Shown: piece after piece, positions 5,015 to 11,791 of the stretch
How the letters are laid out: each line of letters begins with the position of its first letter
Position numbering within the stretch: position 1 is the first letter of the stretch
Notes under the pieces: model-generated
What the model saw: the letters and a program-made list of their open reading frames with translations, nothing else
Database searches by the model: none
What the model was told of the DNA's origin: nothing
Program-made: the position numbers and the translations under genes
Assembly (NCBI GenBank): GCA_016195505.1
Contig: JACPZN010000367.1
Coordinates: 1-16,092, forward strand
DNA length: 16,092 nucleotides
Reading direction: 5' to 3'
Source: Nitrospirota bacterium
GTDB taxonomy: Bacteria; Nitrospirota; Nitrospiria; Nitrospirales; Nitrospiraceae

Positions 5015-6052
5015 TCAATCCGGCACCTGCCCTTCCTGAAAGAGTTGGTTCATGATCGCGTTTCTCATTTCCGGGTCCCGATAATATTTCATGGCCTTCG
5101 AGTAATTCTCCATCGCGCTCTGGCGCTTGCCGCGGATCGCGTACATTTCGGCGATGCCGTGATAGGCGCGGGGATCCTGTTCATTGCACTTCAATGCTCG
5201 GCTGAACAATTCCTGAGCGTCCTGGAACTGTTGTTTTCTCAGAGCCAGCCAGCCGAGTGCTGAGTATGCCGGGCCGAATTCAGGATTGGCTCTCAGTCCA
5301 TCGCGGTAGGATTTCTCCGCCAAATCCAGACGCCCTCTCGTTTCGTACAACCCAGCCAGCGCAAAGTGGACCTCGGCGTCTTTCGGATTCAGTTTCAACG
5401 CTGTTTTGTAGGATTGCACCGCCGGCTCCATCTTGCCCTGTTCCGCCAAGACACAGGCAAAGTTGGCGTGAGCGACGGGATCGTCTGGGTTGAGCTTGAT
5501 GACCTCGCGATATTCCTTGATCGCCATTTCCAACCGGCCCTGTTCTTGGTAGGCCACGCCGAGATTGGTCCGCGCCGGCACAAAATCAGGAGCGAGCCGC
5601 ACCGCCTCGCGGTATTCCTTGATCGCCATTTCAAGATGGTTGGCCCGTTCGTGAATCTGCGCCAGAAAGTAGTGGGGGTAGGCAGACTGGGGAAGCAGGC
5701 GCGCGGCTTCTTTGTACGATTGCATGGACTGCTCTGATTGCCCCGATTGGGCTAAGAACAGGCCCATGACCAAGTGGACATACCCGTTCTCTCGCTGACC
5801 CTCAACCAAAGAATCCATCCAGGCCTTGACTGTAGCGATATCCCCTTCGCACTCCAGGCACAGTGGGTGGGTCTTCCAGGCGTCGGCAAACTGCCCGCGC
5901 AACAGATAGACGACATTCTGGGCGAAGAACGGCCTCGGGTCTTTCTGCTCCGCACCCTCTTGGCTTTTGATCCAGGCTACTGCTTCACCGAAGAGCGTAT
6001 CCCAGGCTCCCGCCACGATCGCGGCTTCACTTTGTTGCTGGTGAGTGTTCAT
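5015..6052 (-). CDS. Tetratricopeptide-repeat protein
   Basis: A 345-aa protein made mostly of TPR units from about residue 90 to 330: roughly seven 34-residue helix pairs with the usual A...Y/F...A..P spacing (for example HYFLAQIHERANHLEMAIKE, then AHANFACVLAEQGKMEPAVQ). Residues 1-90 are helical and less regular, with a CLEC pair (about 65-68). No signal peptide or membrane segment is seen, so it is probably a cytoplasmic scaffold for protein contacts. Two adjacent repeats share EMAIKEYRE and nearly the same DNA (about 5510-5532 and 5612-5632), suggesting a recent repeat duplication or conversion. It starts 17 bp after the ThyX-like stop and is probably its operon partner, though no strong ribosome binding site is seen. 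Its specific target is unknown. Confidence 0.85.
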   Translation of the reverse strand: MNTHQQQSEAAIVAGAWDTLFGEAVAWIKSQEGAEQKDPRPFFAQNVVYLLRGQFADAWKTHPLCLECEGDIATVKAWMDSLVEGQRENGYVHLVMGLFLAQSGQSEQSMQSYKEAARLLPQSAYPHYFLAQIHERANHLEMAIKEYREAVRLAPDFVPARTNLGVAYQEQGRLEMAIKEYREVIKLNPDDPVAHANFACVLAEQGKMEPAVQSYKTALKLNPKDAEVHFALAGLYETRGRLDLAEKSYRDGLRANPEFGPAYSALGWLALRKQQFQDAQELFSRALKCNEQDPRAYHGIAEMYAIRGKRQSAMENYSKAMKYYRDPEMRNAIMNQLFQEGQVPD

Positions 6053-6069
6053 GGATCGCGCGGGTGTTC

Positions 6070-7557
6070 TTATCTGGTCAGCGTATCTTCGACATCGGGG
6101 GACGTTGCTTCGATGCGTTCCCCAAGAAAGGGGAATCGTTTGGCGAGCTGCTGCTTCATCTGCCAGGCGACGGTGCGATAGGACCAGTGGCCTTTTACGC
6201 CGGATCGGAGTTTGCTGATGTACTCCGCTTCCGCATAATCCATCTTGAACAAACAGCGGACCTTAAACCCGAATGGGATGGCGTAGAGCGACGCTTCCTG
6301 GTCTTTCAACTTCAGCAACTCGATATCGTTACGCACGGCGTCCATCGCCTGCCGGTACTCCCGATCCAACCCCGCTTCGACAAGCGGTTGTGGAACATCG
6401 TAGCCATGGATGGTCGTGAAGTTCTGTTGAACTTGCTGGCAGCGCCGGTGGCGATGCATATCTCGCCAGGCGCCGATATCCATCAGGATGTCGAAATTGA
6501 AGGCGTAGCCGCTGCGAAATTCCTTGATCAGTTCATCATAGTGGCCGCGCTGCTGCGTGGCCACCTGGATAGTTGCTTGCTTCTGTTTTTCCGACCAGTC
6601 TTTCACGACTTCGAGGATTTTCCGGTACGGCGCATGCGTGACGCGGTAGAGCAGCGTGGTCACGACTTCGTCGAGCGGTTGATGCGGCTCGACCAGATCG
6701 ACAGACTCCGCTTGCCCCCAATAGTTCGGCTGGTCGAGCCCGGTCCCTCGCAAGGCTTCCTTCGCGTGGCGGGCCAGATCGGAATAGACCGTCTCTTGAT
6801 ACGGATTCGCCTTCGCATGGCGCGCGAGTGTGGGCGCCAGGGGGTCGGCAAGCCCTCCGGCCTGCCCGCACAGTTCGCCCCAGAGATTTACCGGCGGCCG
6901 CTGGCAGGCCTCTTTCAAATCGTCGCCGATGGCGCGCAGCTCCGGCAGCCGAGAGGACAGCAAGCGCGTGATTTGCTTTTCCAATGTGCGGATGCTCACA
7001 ACTTGGCCTACGTTCGTCTTGGCCGCGAGGGGGAGAAGATAGCGGGTGACGTCGAAGGCGCGCGCAGCGATCGTTCGCTGATAGTCAGCTAGTTTCATGG
7101 ATTCCGGTCGAGGCTCGCGTTCGGAAAGAAATTTCGTCAGTGGGTCATGCAACAGGCGATAGATTTCGGACAGGCTCCGGAGGATGCCCTCATAGACCGC
7201 TTCTGTCTCGCTGCCCCGAATCTGATCCGGCACGAACCAGCGGCTGGATGCAAAATTCTGATAGCGGCTGGATTTGGCCTGGCCGTCCCAGAGAGGCTCA
7301 TCTTCCAGCCGAATGGCGGCGAGTTCGGAGATGTCTTCGAAACAGATGATGACATGGCCCAGGTCGGCAATTGAAGCATGCCCGTAGTCGAAATAGAACT
7401 GATCCCAGAATTTCTCCGACGAATGGCCGTGGACCCACTTGATGCTGCTTTCGATAGAGTCCGGCGAGCGACTGTAGCGGGCGAGCGCATACGCGGATTT
7501 TTCCGGCGGCATCGGAGCAATGGCGACCACACGGCGACTGGTTTGATCTTGGCTCAT
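6070..7557 (-). CDS. Double-domain ThyX-like (FAD-dependent thymidylate synthase) protein
   Basis: The 495-aa protein is about twice ThyX length and reads as two ThyX-like halves. The N-half has GHASIADLGH (59-68), SSRYQNF (96-102) and a helix ending SIRTLEKQITRLLSSRLPE (188-206). The C-half has YDELIKEFRSGYAF (340-353), WRDMHRHRRCQQ (364-375) and GFKVRCLFKMDYAEAEYISK with KGHWSYRTVAWQM (430-467). Genuine ThyX converts dUMP to dTMP with methylene-THF and FAD and carries RHRX7S. Here the N-half keeps the Ser (S97) but has EPL for RHR, and the C-half keeps RHR (369-371) but has Asn where the Ser would be. A combined active site or a non-catalytic relative are both possible. It has its own promoter (7617-7645) and precedes the TPR gene. 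No clear ribosome binding site precedes the ATG. Confidence 0.75.
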   Translation of the reverse strand: MSQDQTSRRVVAIAPMPPEKSAYALARYSRSPDSIESSIKWVHGHSSEKFWDQFYFDYGHASIADLGHVIICFEDISELAAIRLEDEPLWDGQAKSSRYQNFASSRWFVPDQIRGSETEAVYEGILRSLSEIYRLLHDPLTKFLSEREPRPESMKLADYQRTIAARAFDVTRYLLPLAAKTNVGQVVSIRTLEKQITRLLSSRLPELRAIGDDLKEACQRPPVNLWGELCGQAGGLADPLAPTLARHAKANPYQETVYSDLARHAKEALRGTGLDQPNYWGQAESVDLVEPHQPLDEVVTTLLYRVTHAPYRKILEVVKDWSEKQKQATIQVATQQRGHYDELIKEFRSGYAFNFDILMDIGAWRDMHRHRRCQQVQQNFTTIHGYDVPQPLVEAGLDREYRQAMDAVRNDIELLKLKDQEASLYAIPFGFKVRCLFKMDYAEAEYISKLRSGVKGHWSYRTVAWQMKQQLAKRFPFLGERIEATSPDVEDTLTR

Positions 7558-7616
7558 AGGACACTAGTAACAACTGTCGGAAGGACTCGATACGCAGCAC
7601 ACAGTGTAGGCCGCGC

Positions 7617-7645
7617 ACTATACCCCTCGTGCCGGCGAGGTGCAA
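7617..7645 (-). promoter_or_regulatory. Promoter for the ThyX-like/TPR operon
   Basis: On the minus strand TTGCAC (7640-7645) and TATAGT (7617-7622) are separated by 17 bp, giving a start of transcription near 7610 and a leader of about 50 nt. Its -35 box is only 11 bp from the -35 box of the divergent hisS promoter, so the two polymerases would compete. Confidence 0.6.
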
Positions 7646-7656
7646 GGTCCGCTCCG

Positions 7657-7686
7657 TTGACTTGCCGCGGAATGCGCCGCTATAGT
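7657..7686 (+). promoter_or_regulatory. Promoter for hisS
   Basis: TTGACT (7657-7662) and TATAGT (7681-7686) are 18 bp apart, which places transcription start near 7693 and a leader of about 90 nt before hisS. No T-box or other known leader element is recognisable in that short leader; a small CCCG/CGGG hairpin (about 7763-7772) lies just before the start codon. Confidence 0.6.
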
Positions 7687-7780
7687 CCGCTCGCGTTGGC
7701 GCGTGGCAGGGGACACTGGGCAAGAGGAACTCTTTTGTTCGCCTCTGGCCCTCAGCTTCGCGCCCGTTGCGGGGCAACCC

Positions 7781-9043
7781 ATGATCAAAGGCATTAAAGG
7801 CGTTAAAGACTTGCTGCCGGAAAAGACGCCGCGCTGGCGGCTCATCGAAGAAACCGCCAGGAAATGGGCAACCGGGTACGGGTTTCAGGAGATCCGCATC
7901 CCGATCTTCGAAGTCACCACCTTGTTCGCGAGAAGCATCGGCGCTTCAACCGACATCGTTGAAAAGGAAATGTACACGTTCCAAGACCGGGACGGCACAT
8001 CGCTGACTCTTCGCCCTGAAGGGACCGCGGGGGCAGTCCGCGCCTATATCGAACACAACCGCGCGGCTGATCCGGTCCCGCAGAAGTATTTCTATCTCGG
8101 GCCAATGTTTCGTCACGAGCGGCCCCAAGCTGGGCGCCTGCGTCAGTTTCACCAGTTCGGCGTGGAATCGTTCGGTATGGCCGATCCGCGCGCCGACGTC
8201 GAAGTGATCGCGCTTCTGTGGCATGTTCTTTCCGACCTCGCCCTTCCGGGTCTGACCTTGGAGATCAATAATCTCGGCTACGCCAGTGATCGAGAAGCCT
8301 ATCGACCTCAGCTTATGGAGTATCTCCGGCGACAGGCAGGCGCTCTCTGTGGAAATTGTCGACGCCGCATCGATGCTAATCCACTGCGCGTTCTGGATTG
8401 CAAGGTTCCCGACTGTCGTACCGCAACAGAGGCGGCTCCTCGTCTCGCCGACTCTCTTTCGGAAAAGGCTCGTACTTTCTTCGCGGAGGTCTTAGCTGAT
8501 CTCGATGCGATTGGAATCCCCTATTGCCTCAATCACCGGCTCATGCGGGGGCTTGATTATTACGGTCTCACAACGTTTGAGGTCATCACGACGAACCTTG
8601 GCGCCCAGAACGCAGTAGGGGCCGGCGGCCGGTACGATGGGCTCGTCGCAACTCTTGGAGGTCCGCCGACGCCAGCTGTTGGGTTCGCTGTCGGGTTGGA
8701 ACGCATGGCGATGATGTTGCCTGAAACGGCTGTTGCGTCGATTCCTAGAGTTGCCGCTGTCTACGTGGCTGGCTTTGGTGAGCGAGGGTCGGCGGTTGGT
8801 TTCTCAGCTCTTGAGGAGCTTCGCGTAGCGGGAGTTCAAGCTGTCTCGGACTTTCGTTCCGGGACCTTGAAGGCTCACTTGCGACAGGCTGATCGGCTTG
8901 GGTGTCGATTTGCCTTGATCGTCGGGGACGATGAAGTCGCGAAAGGGACTGGTGTTCTTCGTAACATGGAAACTAAAGTCCAATGTGATGTGGTTCTTTC
9001 CTCCCTCAGCCTCCATATCTTGCCTATCCTCCGCGGCTCCTGA
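7781..9043 (+). CDS. hisS: Histidyl-tRNA synthetase
   Basis: A 420-aa class II synthetase that charges tRNA-His. It opens with the characteristic IKGIKGVKDLLPE, continues with EGTAGAVRAY and class II motif 2 (YFYLGPMFRHERPQ, about 102-115), then the histidine-specific RGLDYYGLTTFEV (about 256-268), AGGRYDGLV and motif 3 (VGFAVGLERM, about 302-311), and ends with an anticodon-binding domain. Length is normal for bacterial HisRS. I chose the ATG at 7781; an upstream in-frame ATG at 7703 would add 26 residues not seen in the family. A CNNC/CXXC-like pair (CGNC, CKVPDC, about 190-210) in the insertion could bind a metal. It heads a + strand run continuing into the Dsr-like genes, 107 bp farther on. 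Confidence 0.97.
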   Translation: MIKGIKGVKDLLPEKTPRWRLIEETARKWATGYGFQEIRIPIFEVTTLFARSIGASTDIVEKEMYTFQDRDGTSLTLRPEGTAGAVRAYIEHNRAADPVPQKYFYLGPMFRHERPQAGRLRQFHQFGVESFGMADPRADVEVIALLWHVLSDLALPGLTLEINNLGYASDREAYRPQLMEYLRRQAGALCGNCRRRIDANPLRVLDCKVPDCRTATEAAPRLADSLSEKARTFFAEVLADLDAIGIPYCLNHRLMRGLDYYGLTTFEVITTNLGAQNAVGAGGRYDGLVATLGGPPTPAVGFAVGLERMAMMLPETAVASIPRVAAVYVAGFGERGSAVGFSALEELRVAGVQAVSDFRSGTLKAHLRQADRLGCRFALIVGDDEVAKGTGVLRNMETKVQCDVVLSSLSLHILPILRGS

Positions 9044-9046
9044 TTC

Positions 9047-9082
9047 AGGGTTTTTCTGAGTTGACTTTCCTCAAAAAACCTC
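9047..9082. other. AT-rich hairpin and AT-rich tract after hisS
   Basis: AGGGTTTTTCTGAG (9047-9060) can pair with CTCAAAAAACCTC (9070-9082). No T-run follows, so it is not a standard terminator. The next 60 bases (9083-9150) are strikingly AT-rich and end with TGTGGATTC (9137-9145), 7 of 9 to a DnaA box in reverse. The stretch may hold the promoter for the following genes, but I cannot pick convincing boxes. Confidence 0.3.
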
Positions 9083-9150
9083 TTAACCTTAATAACAGTT
9101 ATATTCATAAGTATTTGATTATTTAATGTAAAATCCTGTGGATTCGTAGA

Positions 9151-9468
9151 ATGAAGTGCAAAGTCGGTCTACTCCTTGCTCTTCCCCCTTCACACAGCAG
9201 TGTTGCTACTGTTCATGGCTTGGCTCAGGCAGCCTTAGAGGCCGGTCATGAGGTTTATCTCTATCTCATAGATGAAGGGGTAAAAAACGCGTCTACTCCT
9301 CAATATCGATCCCTGGCTCAATTAGGTGCGAAGGTCTTTATTTGCGCCTATGGATGCCAGCAGCATCACGTTTCGACTTCGAATATTGATCCCAATATGT
9401 CGCTCTGTGGTCTGGTGGTCCTCTCTGGAATTATTGATGCGTGTATGCCTTTCTTGTCGTTCACCTGA
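9151..9468 (+). CDS. DsrE/TusD-like sulfur-relay protein
   Basis: A 105-aa protein with the DsrE-fold layout: strand KVGLLLALPP, helix VHGLAQAALEAGH, strand EVYLYLIDEGV, then LAQLGAKVFICAYGCQQHH and a final strand-helix-strand (LCGLVVLSGIIDACMPFLSF). The CAYGC pair (C65 and C69) is placed like the conserved cysteine segment of DsrE-family proteins (C..C after the GxkV strand) and is the candidate persulfide site. TusD/DsrE partners TusC/DsrF and TusB/DsrH as a hexamer that passes sulfur in tRNA 2-thiouridine synthesis or sulfite metabolism; the next two genes match that trio. The stop is 9 bp before the next start. Base composition is more AT-rich than hisS. No strong ribosome binding site is visible. 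Confidence 0.75.
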   Translation: MKCKVGLLLALPPSHSSVATVHGLAQAALEAGHEVYLYLIDEGVKNASTPQYRSLAQLGAKVFICAYGCQQHHVSTSNIDPNMSLCGLVVLSGIIDACMPFLSFT

Positions 9469-9477
9469 GAATATCTC

Positions 9478-9819
9478 ATGGCTAAGAAGGTTGCTGTTGT
9501 CATTCAAGAGGATCCTCGGAAGACCCATCGGCCCGTTGAAGCACTGCGCATTGCTCTTGGTCTTCTTGCAGGATCTCACGTGACCACCGTCATCCTCTTA
9601 GGTGAAGCCGTTCGCCTCCTTTCTCAAAACCTGGACAACATTATCGACGTAGACATTCTCGAAAAATATCTTCCCTCTATTGAACAGCTTGAAACACCAT
9701 TTATTCTTCAAACTGCAACAAATCGATCCAGCGTCCGTGATGAGTTCTGTACTCGATATGAAACTGACGAGAATATTCGCTTTTTTATTCAGTCAATGGA
9801 TTGCACGCTCGTTTTCTAA
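9478..9819 (+). CDS. DsrF/TusC-like sulfur-relay protein
   Basis: A 113-aa protein with the DsrF/TusC-type opening: strand KKVAVVIQEDPRKTHR, helix PVEALRIALGLLAG, strand VTTVILLGEAVRLL, then a variable region (DVDILEKYLPSIEQLET) where TusC proteins carry a helix-rich loop. Two cysteines are present (C91 and C109) but neither sits in an obvious conserved site; in the family TusC is the non-catalytic subunit, so this is not surprising. GAGAA seven bases before the ATG is the likely ribosome binding site. It lies in the middle of the three-gene set, 9 bp after the first and 18 bp before the third, so the products are very likely made together and assemble. Confidence 0.7.
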   Translation: MAKKVAVVIQEDPRKTHRPVEALRIALGLLAGSHVTTVILLGEAVRLLSQNLDNIIDVDILEKYLPSIEQLETPFILQTATNRSSVRDEFCTRYETDENIRFFIQSMDCTLVF

Positions 9820-9837
9820 TCGCTTATCCAGGACCGT

Positions 9838-10086
9838 ATGTTAATGTCTTCGCCTATTTATGTGATTCGCTCTCCAGCTCATACAATATCTCACTCACTC
9901 TTTCTTCCTGAAAACCCAAATGTCGTACTTCTTGCTATAGAAGGCGCTGTTAGTACTGCAATTCAATCGCAACCCGGAGAAGTGTTGCAACCAGGAGGTG
10001 TGTTGGCCTTTAAAGTGGGTCAGAGATTGACCTACAAGCAACTTCTCGATGTGTTCATTGAGGAAAGGACTATTATAACCCTCTGA
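9838..10086 (+). CDS. DsrH/TusB-like sulfur-relay protein
   Basis: An 82-aa protein of the size and pattern of DsrH/TusB: strand IYVIRSPAH, helical segment, strand NVVLLAIEGAV, then LAFKVGQRLTYKQLLDVFIEE, as in the small third subunit of the DsrEFH hexamer. It has no cysteine at all. DsrH of sulfur oxidisers has a functional Cys, so this copy should have only a structural role. The start is either ATG 9838 or ATG 9844; AGGA at 9830-9833 sits 4 or 10 nt before them. With the two preceding genes it forms the complete DsrE-F-H order. Neither dsrC nor tusE/tusA is visible in the window, so the sulfur donor and acceptor must be elsewhere. Confidence 0.6.
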   Translation: MLMSSPIYVIRSPAHTISHSLFLPENPNVVLLAIEGAVSTAIQSQPGEVLQPGGVLAFKVGQRLTYKQLLDVFIEERTIITL

Positions 10087-10278
10087 CTTCTGAATATCAC
10101 GTTTTGAAGAGAAGAATAGTCGCCGGAGTCGTAATAAGAGTAGTGAGGGGAGTAGTGGGGATGGTCGTGAAGTGGTTGTTTCTGTAAAAGAAATAATTAT
10201 GGATGTGTGAGGAAAAGTTTGTGGATTTATTCTTAAGAAAGAGCGTACGAACTGTGGAGAGGTTGTTGACGTACTCTT

Positions 10279-10302
10279 CATAATAAATGTCACAATAAAT
10301 GT
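10279..10302 (+). repeat. 12-bp AT-rich tandem repeat in the putative origin
   Basis: CATAATAAATGT (10279-10290) is followed at once by CACAATAAATGT (10291-10302), identical at 11 of 12 positions. AT-rich short direct repeats beside DnaA boxes are typical of unwinding elements (the 13-mers of E. coli oriC are the model), so this is the best candidate for the strand-opening site, about 75 bp from the box cluster. Confidence 0.5.
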
Positions 10303-10376
10303 GCCTCGACAACACTTAGTATGACATGCTATTGACCATGTCTCTCAGTACCTGAAATTAAACAGAGGCGACCAAG

Positions 10377-10408
10377 TTATCCACAGGTGTGAATAAGTCT
10401 GTGTATAG
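10377..10408. promoter_or_regulatory. Cluster of three DnaA boxes before dnaA
   Basis: A perfect TTATCCACA stands at 10377-10385 (+). TGTGAATAA at 10388-10396 is TTATTCACA on the minus strand, matching TTWTNCACA. TGTGTATAG at 10400-10408 is CTATACACA on the minus strand, one base off. They face each other at 2- and 3-bp gaps and end 15 bp before the dnaA start codon, so bound DnaA could act at the origin and also repress its own gene. Confidence 0.8.
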
Positions 10409-10423
10409 GAATTTGAGTGGCTT

Positions 10424-11767
10424 ATGAGTGTCGACACGGTTTGGCAAGAGGCACTTCATTTTATCCAGGGAAAGGTTCCAAAGCAGGTTTATGACACCTG
10501 GTTCATCCCTGCCCGCTTAGATCGTATTGAGAACTCAACAGCGCACATTGGAGTCCCCAACAAATTCTTTGGCGATTGGCTACATACGCATTACGGCGCT
10601 CTCTTGGCGGAAGCTGTGTCTGCGGCTAGGGGAGGAGGGAACCTAGCGGTGAGTTTTGTCGTTTTTCAGAAGCCATTCACACGCCCAACCGATTCCCAGG
10701 CCATTCTGAATGCAACCCGGGTTGCCAATCAGTCGAAGAGCCGCCGGGGTATGCAACTCAACCCCAAGTATACATTCAAGAATTTCGTTGTGGGCGCCGG
10801 CAATCAGTTTGCCCATGCGGCCTGTATGGCCGTGGCGGAGCAACCTGGGAAGACCTACAACCCTCTCTTCATTTATGGCGGTGTGGGGTTGGGTAAAACC
10901 CACCTGTTGAATGCGATCGGAAACCATGTGGCCGAACAGACGGATCTCCGTATCGCGTATCTGACGACCGAGCAGTTTACCAACGAAGTCATCAATTCCA
11001 TCCGGTATGACAAGATGATGGACCTCCGGAAACGCTATCGGCACATCGACATGCTCATGATCGACGATATTCAGTTTCTGGTTGGGAAAGAGCGGACCCA
11101 GGAGGAGTTCTTCCATACCTTCAATGCCTTGTATGAGGGACATAAACAGATCGTCCTCTCCAGCGATCGGTTCCCCAAGGACATGCCGGATATTGAAGAA
11201 CGCCTGCGATCACGGTTCGAATGGGGACTGATCGCGGATTTGCAGCCCCCCGACGTCGAGACTCGCATCGCGATCTTGAGGAAGAAGTCGGAGGATGAAG
11301 GAGTCAAGCTGCCGGAAGACGTCATTCAGTTCCTCTCCACCACGATGAAGAGCAACATCCGCGAGCTGGAAGGTAGTCTGGTGCGATTAGGGGCCTATGC
11401 GTCACTGACGGGCCAGGTCATTACCCTCGACATGGCAAAGAATGTCCTCCGTGACCTCATCGGAGACAAGAAGAAGATTGTCGCGATGGACGATATTCAA
11501 GAAGCCGTGTGTACCCAGTTTCACGTCAAAATGACCGAACTGAAATCCCGCCGCCGGAGCAAAACACTCGTGCATCCTCGGCAGATCGCAATGTATTTGT
11601 GTCGCGAGTTAACCGATGCCTCATACCCTGAGATCGGACGTCAGTTTGGGGGCAAGGACCACACCACCATTATTCATGCTTGCCGCCAGGTGGCGAAAGC
11701 CAAAGAGATCGATACAGCGTTGCACGAGGCGCTCGAGACGTTGAAAGAACAGATTCTGCGGAGCTAA
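10424..11767 (+). CDS. dnaA: Chromosomal replication initiator protein DnaA
   Basis: A 447-aa initiator that binds DnaA boxes, opens the origin and loads the helicase. Domain I is at about 1-80 (VWQEALHFIQGKVPKQVYDTWF). A short linker runs to about 110. The AAA+ domain III has Walker A GGVGLGKT (152-159), Walker B LMIDDIQ (211-217) and the EERLRSRF arginine-finger segment (258-265, R264 the likely finger). Domain IV has the signature FGGKDHTTIIHACRQV (408-423), with Lys where many DnaA have Arg in GGRDHTT. The length is usual and domain II is short. The start is the ATG at 10424, with only a weak GAGTGG before it. It heads the dnaA-dnaN-gyrB-gyrA series, with dnaN 24 bp after its stop. Confidence 0.98.
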   Translation: MSVDTVWQEALHFIQGKVPKQVYDTWFIPARLDRIENSTAHIGVPNKFFGDWLHTHYGALLAEAVSAARGGGNLAVSFVVFQKPFTRPTDSQAILNATRVANQSKSRRGMQLNPKYTFKNFVVGAGNQFAHAACMAVAEQPGKTYNPLFIYGGVGLGKTHLLNAIGNHVAEQTDLRIAYLTTEQFTNEVINSIRYDKMMDLRKRYRHIDMLMIDDIQFLVGKERTQEEFFHTFNALYEGHKQIVLSSDRFPKDMPDIEERLRSRFEWGLIADLQPPDVETRIAILRKKSEDEGVKLPEDVIQFLSTTMKSNIRELEGSLVRLGAYASLTGQVITLDMAKNVLRDLIGDKKKIVAMDDIQEAVCTQFHVKMTELKSRRRSKTLVHPRQIAMYLCRELTDASYPEIGRQFGGKDHTTIIHACRQVAKAKEIDTALHEALETLKEQILRS

Positions 11768-11791
11768 GGGTTTCCTCTGGGAGAATGCGCC

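Larger units (their letters stand above)
10087..10423. other. Putative chromosomal origin (oriC) and dnaA leader
   Basis: This 337-bp non-coding stretch sits directly before dnaA, the usual place of oriC. It contains a C-poor, G/A-rich half on the + strand (about 10097-10260, with runs such as GAGGGGAGTAGTGGGGATGG), an AT-rich part with 12-bp repeats (10279-10302), a GACATG-N8-CATGTC palindrome (10323-10342) and three DnaA boxes at its right end. A weaker box-like TGTGGATTT lies at 10220-10228. TAATAAGAGTAGTGA (about 10131-10145) has the trinucleotide rhythm reported for DnaA-trio elements, but the register is loose. Minus-strand frames through the stretch look spurious. Confidence 0.7.

Noticed and set aside
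6064..7092. A 342-codon plus-strand frame opposite the ThyX-like gene
   Set aside because: The minus strand has the recognisable ThyX-like motifs and its own promoter; the plus frame has no family pattern.
9895..10293. A 132-codon minus-strand frame across the end of the DsrH-like gene and the origin
   Set aside because: It is Ser/Thr/Leu-rich because it is antisense to the purine-rich origin strand, and it overlaps a better-supported gene.
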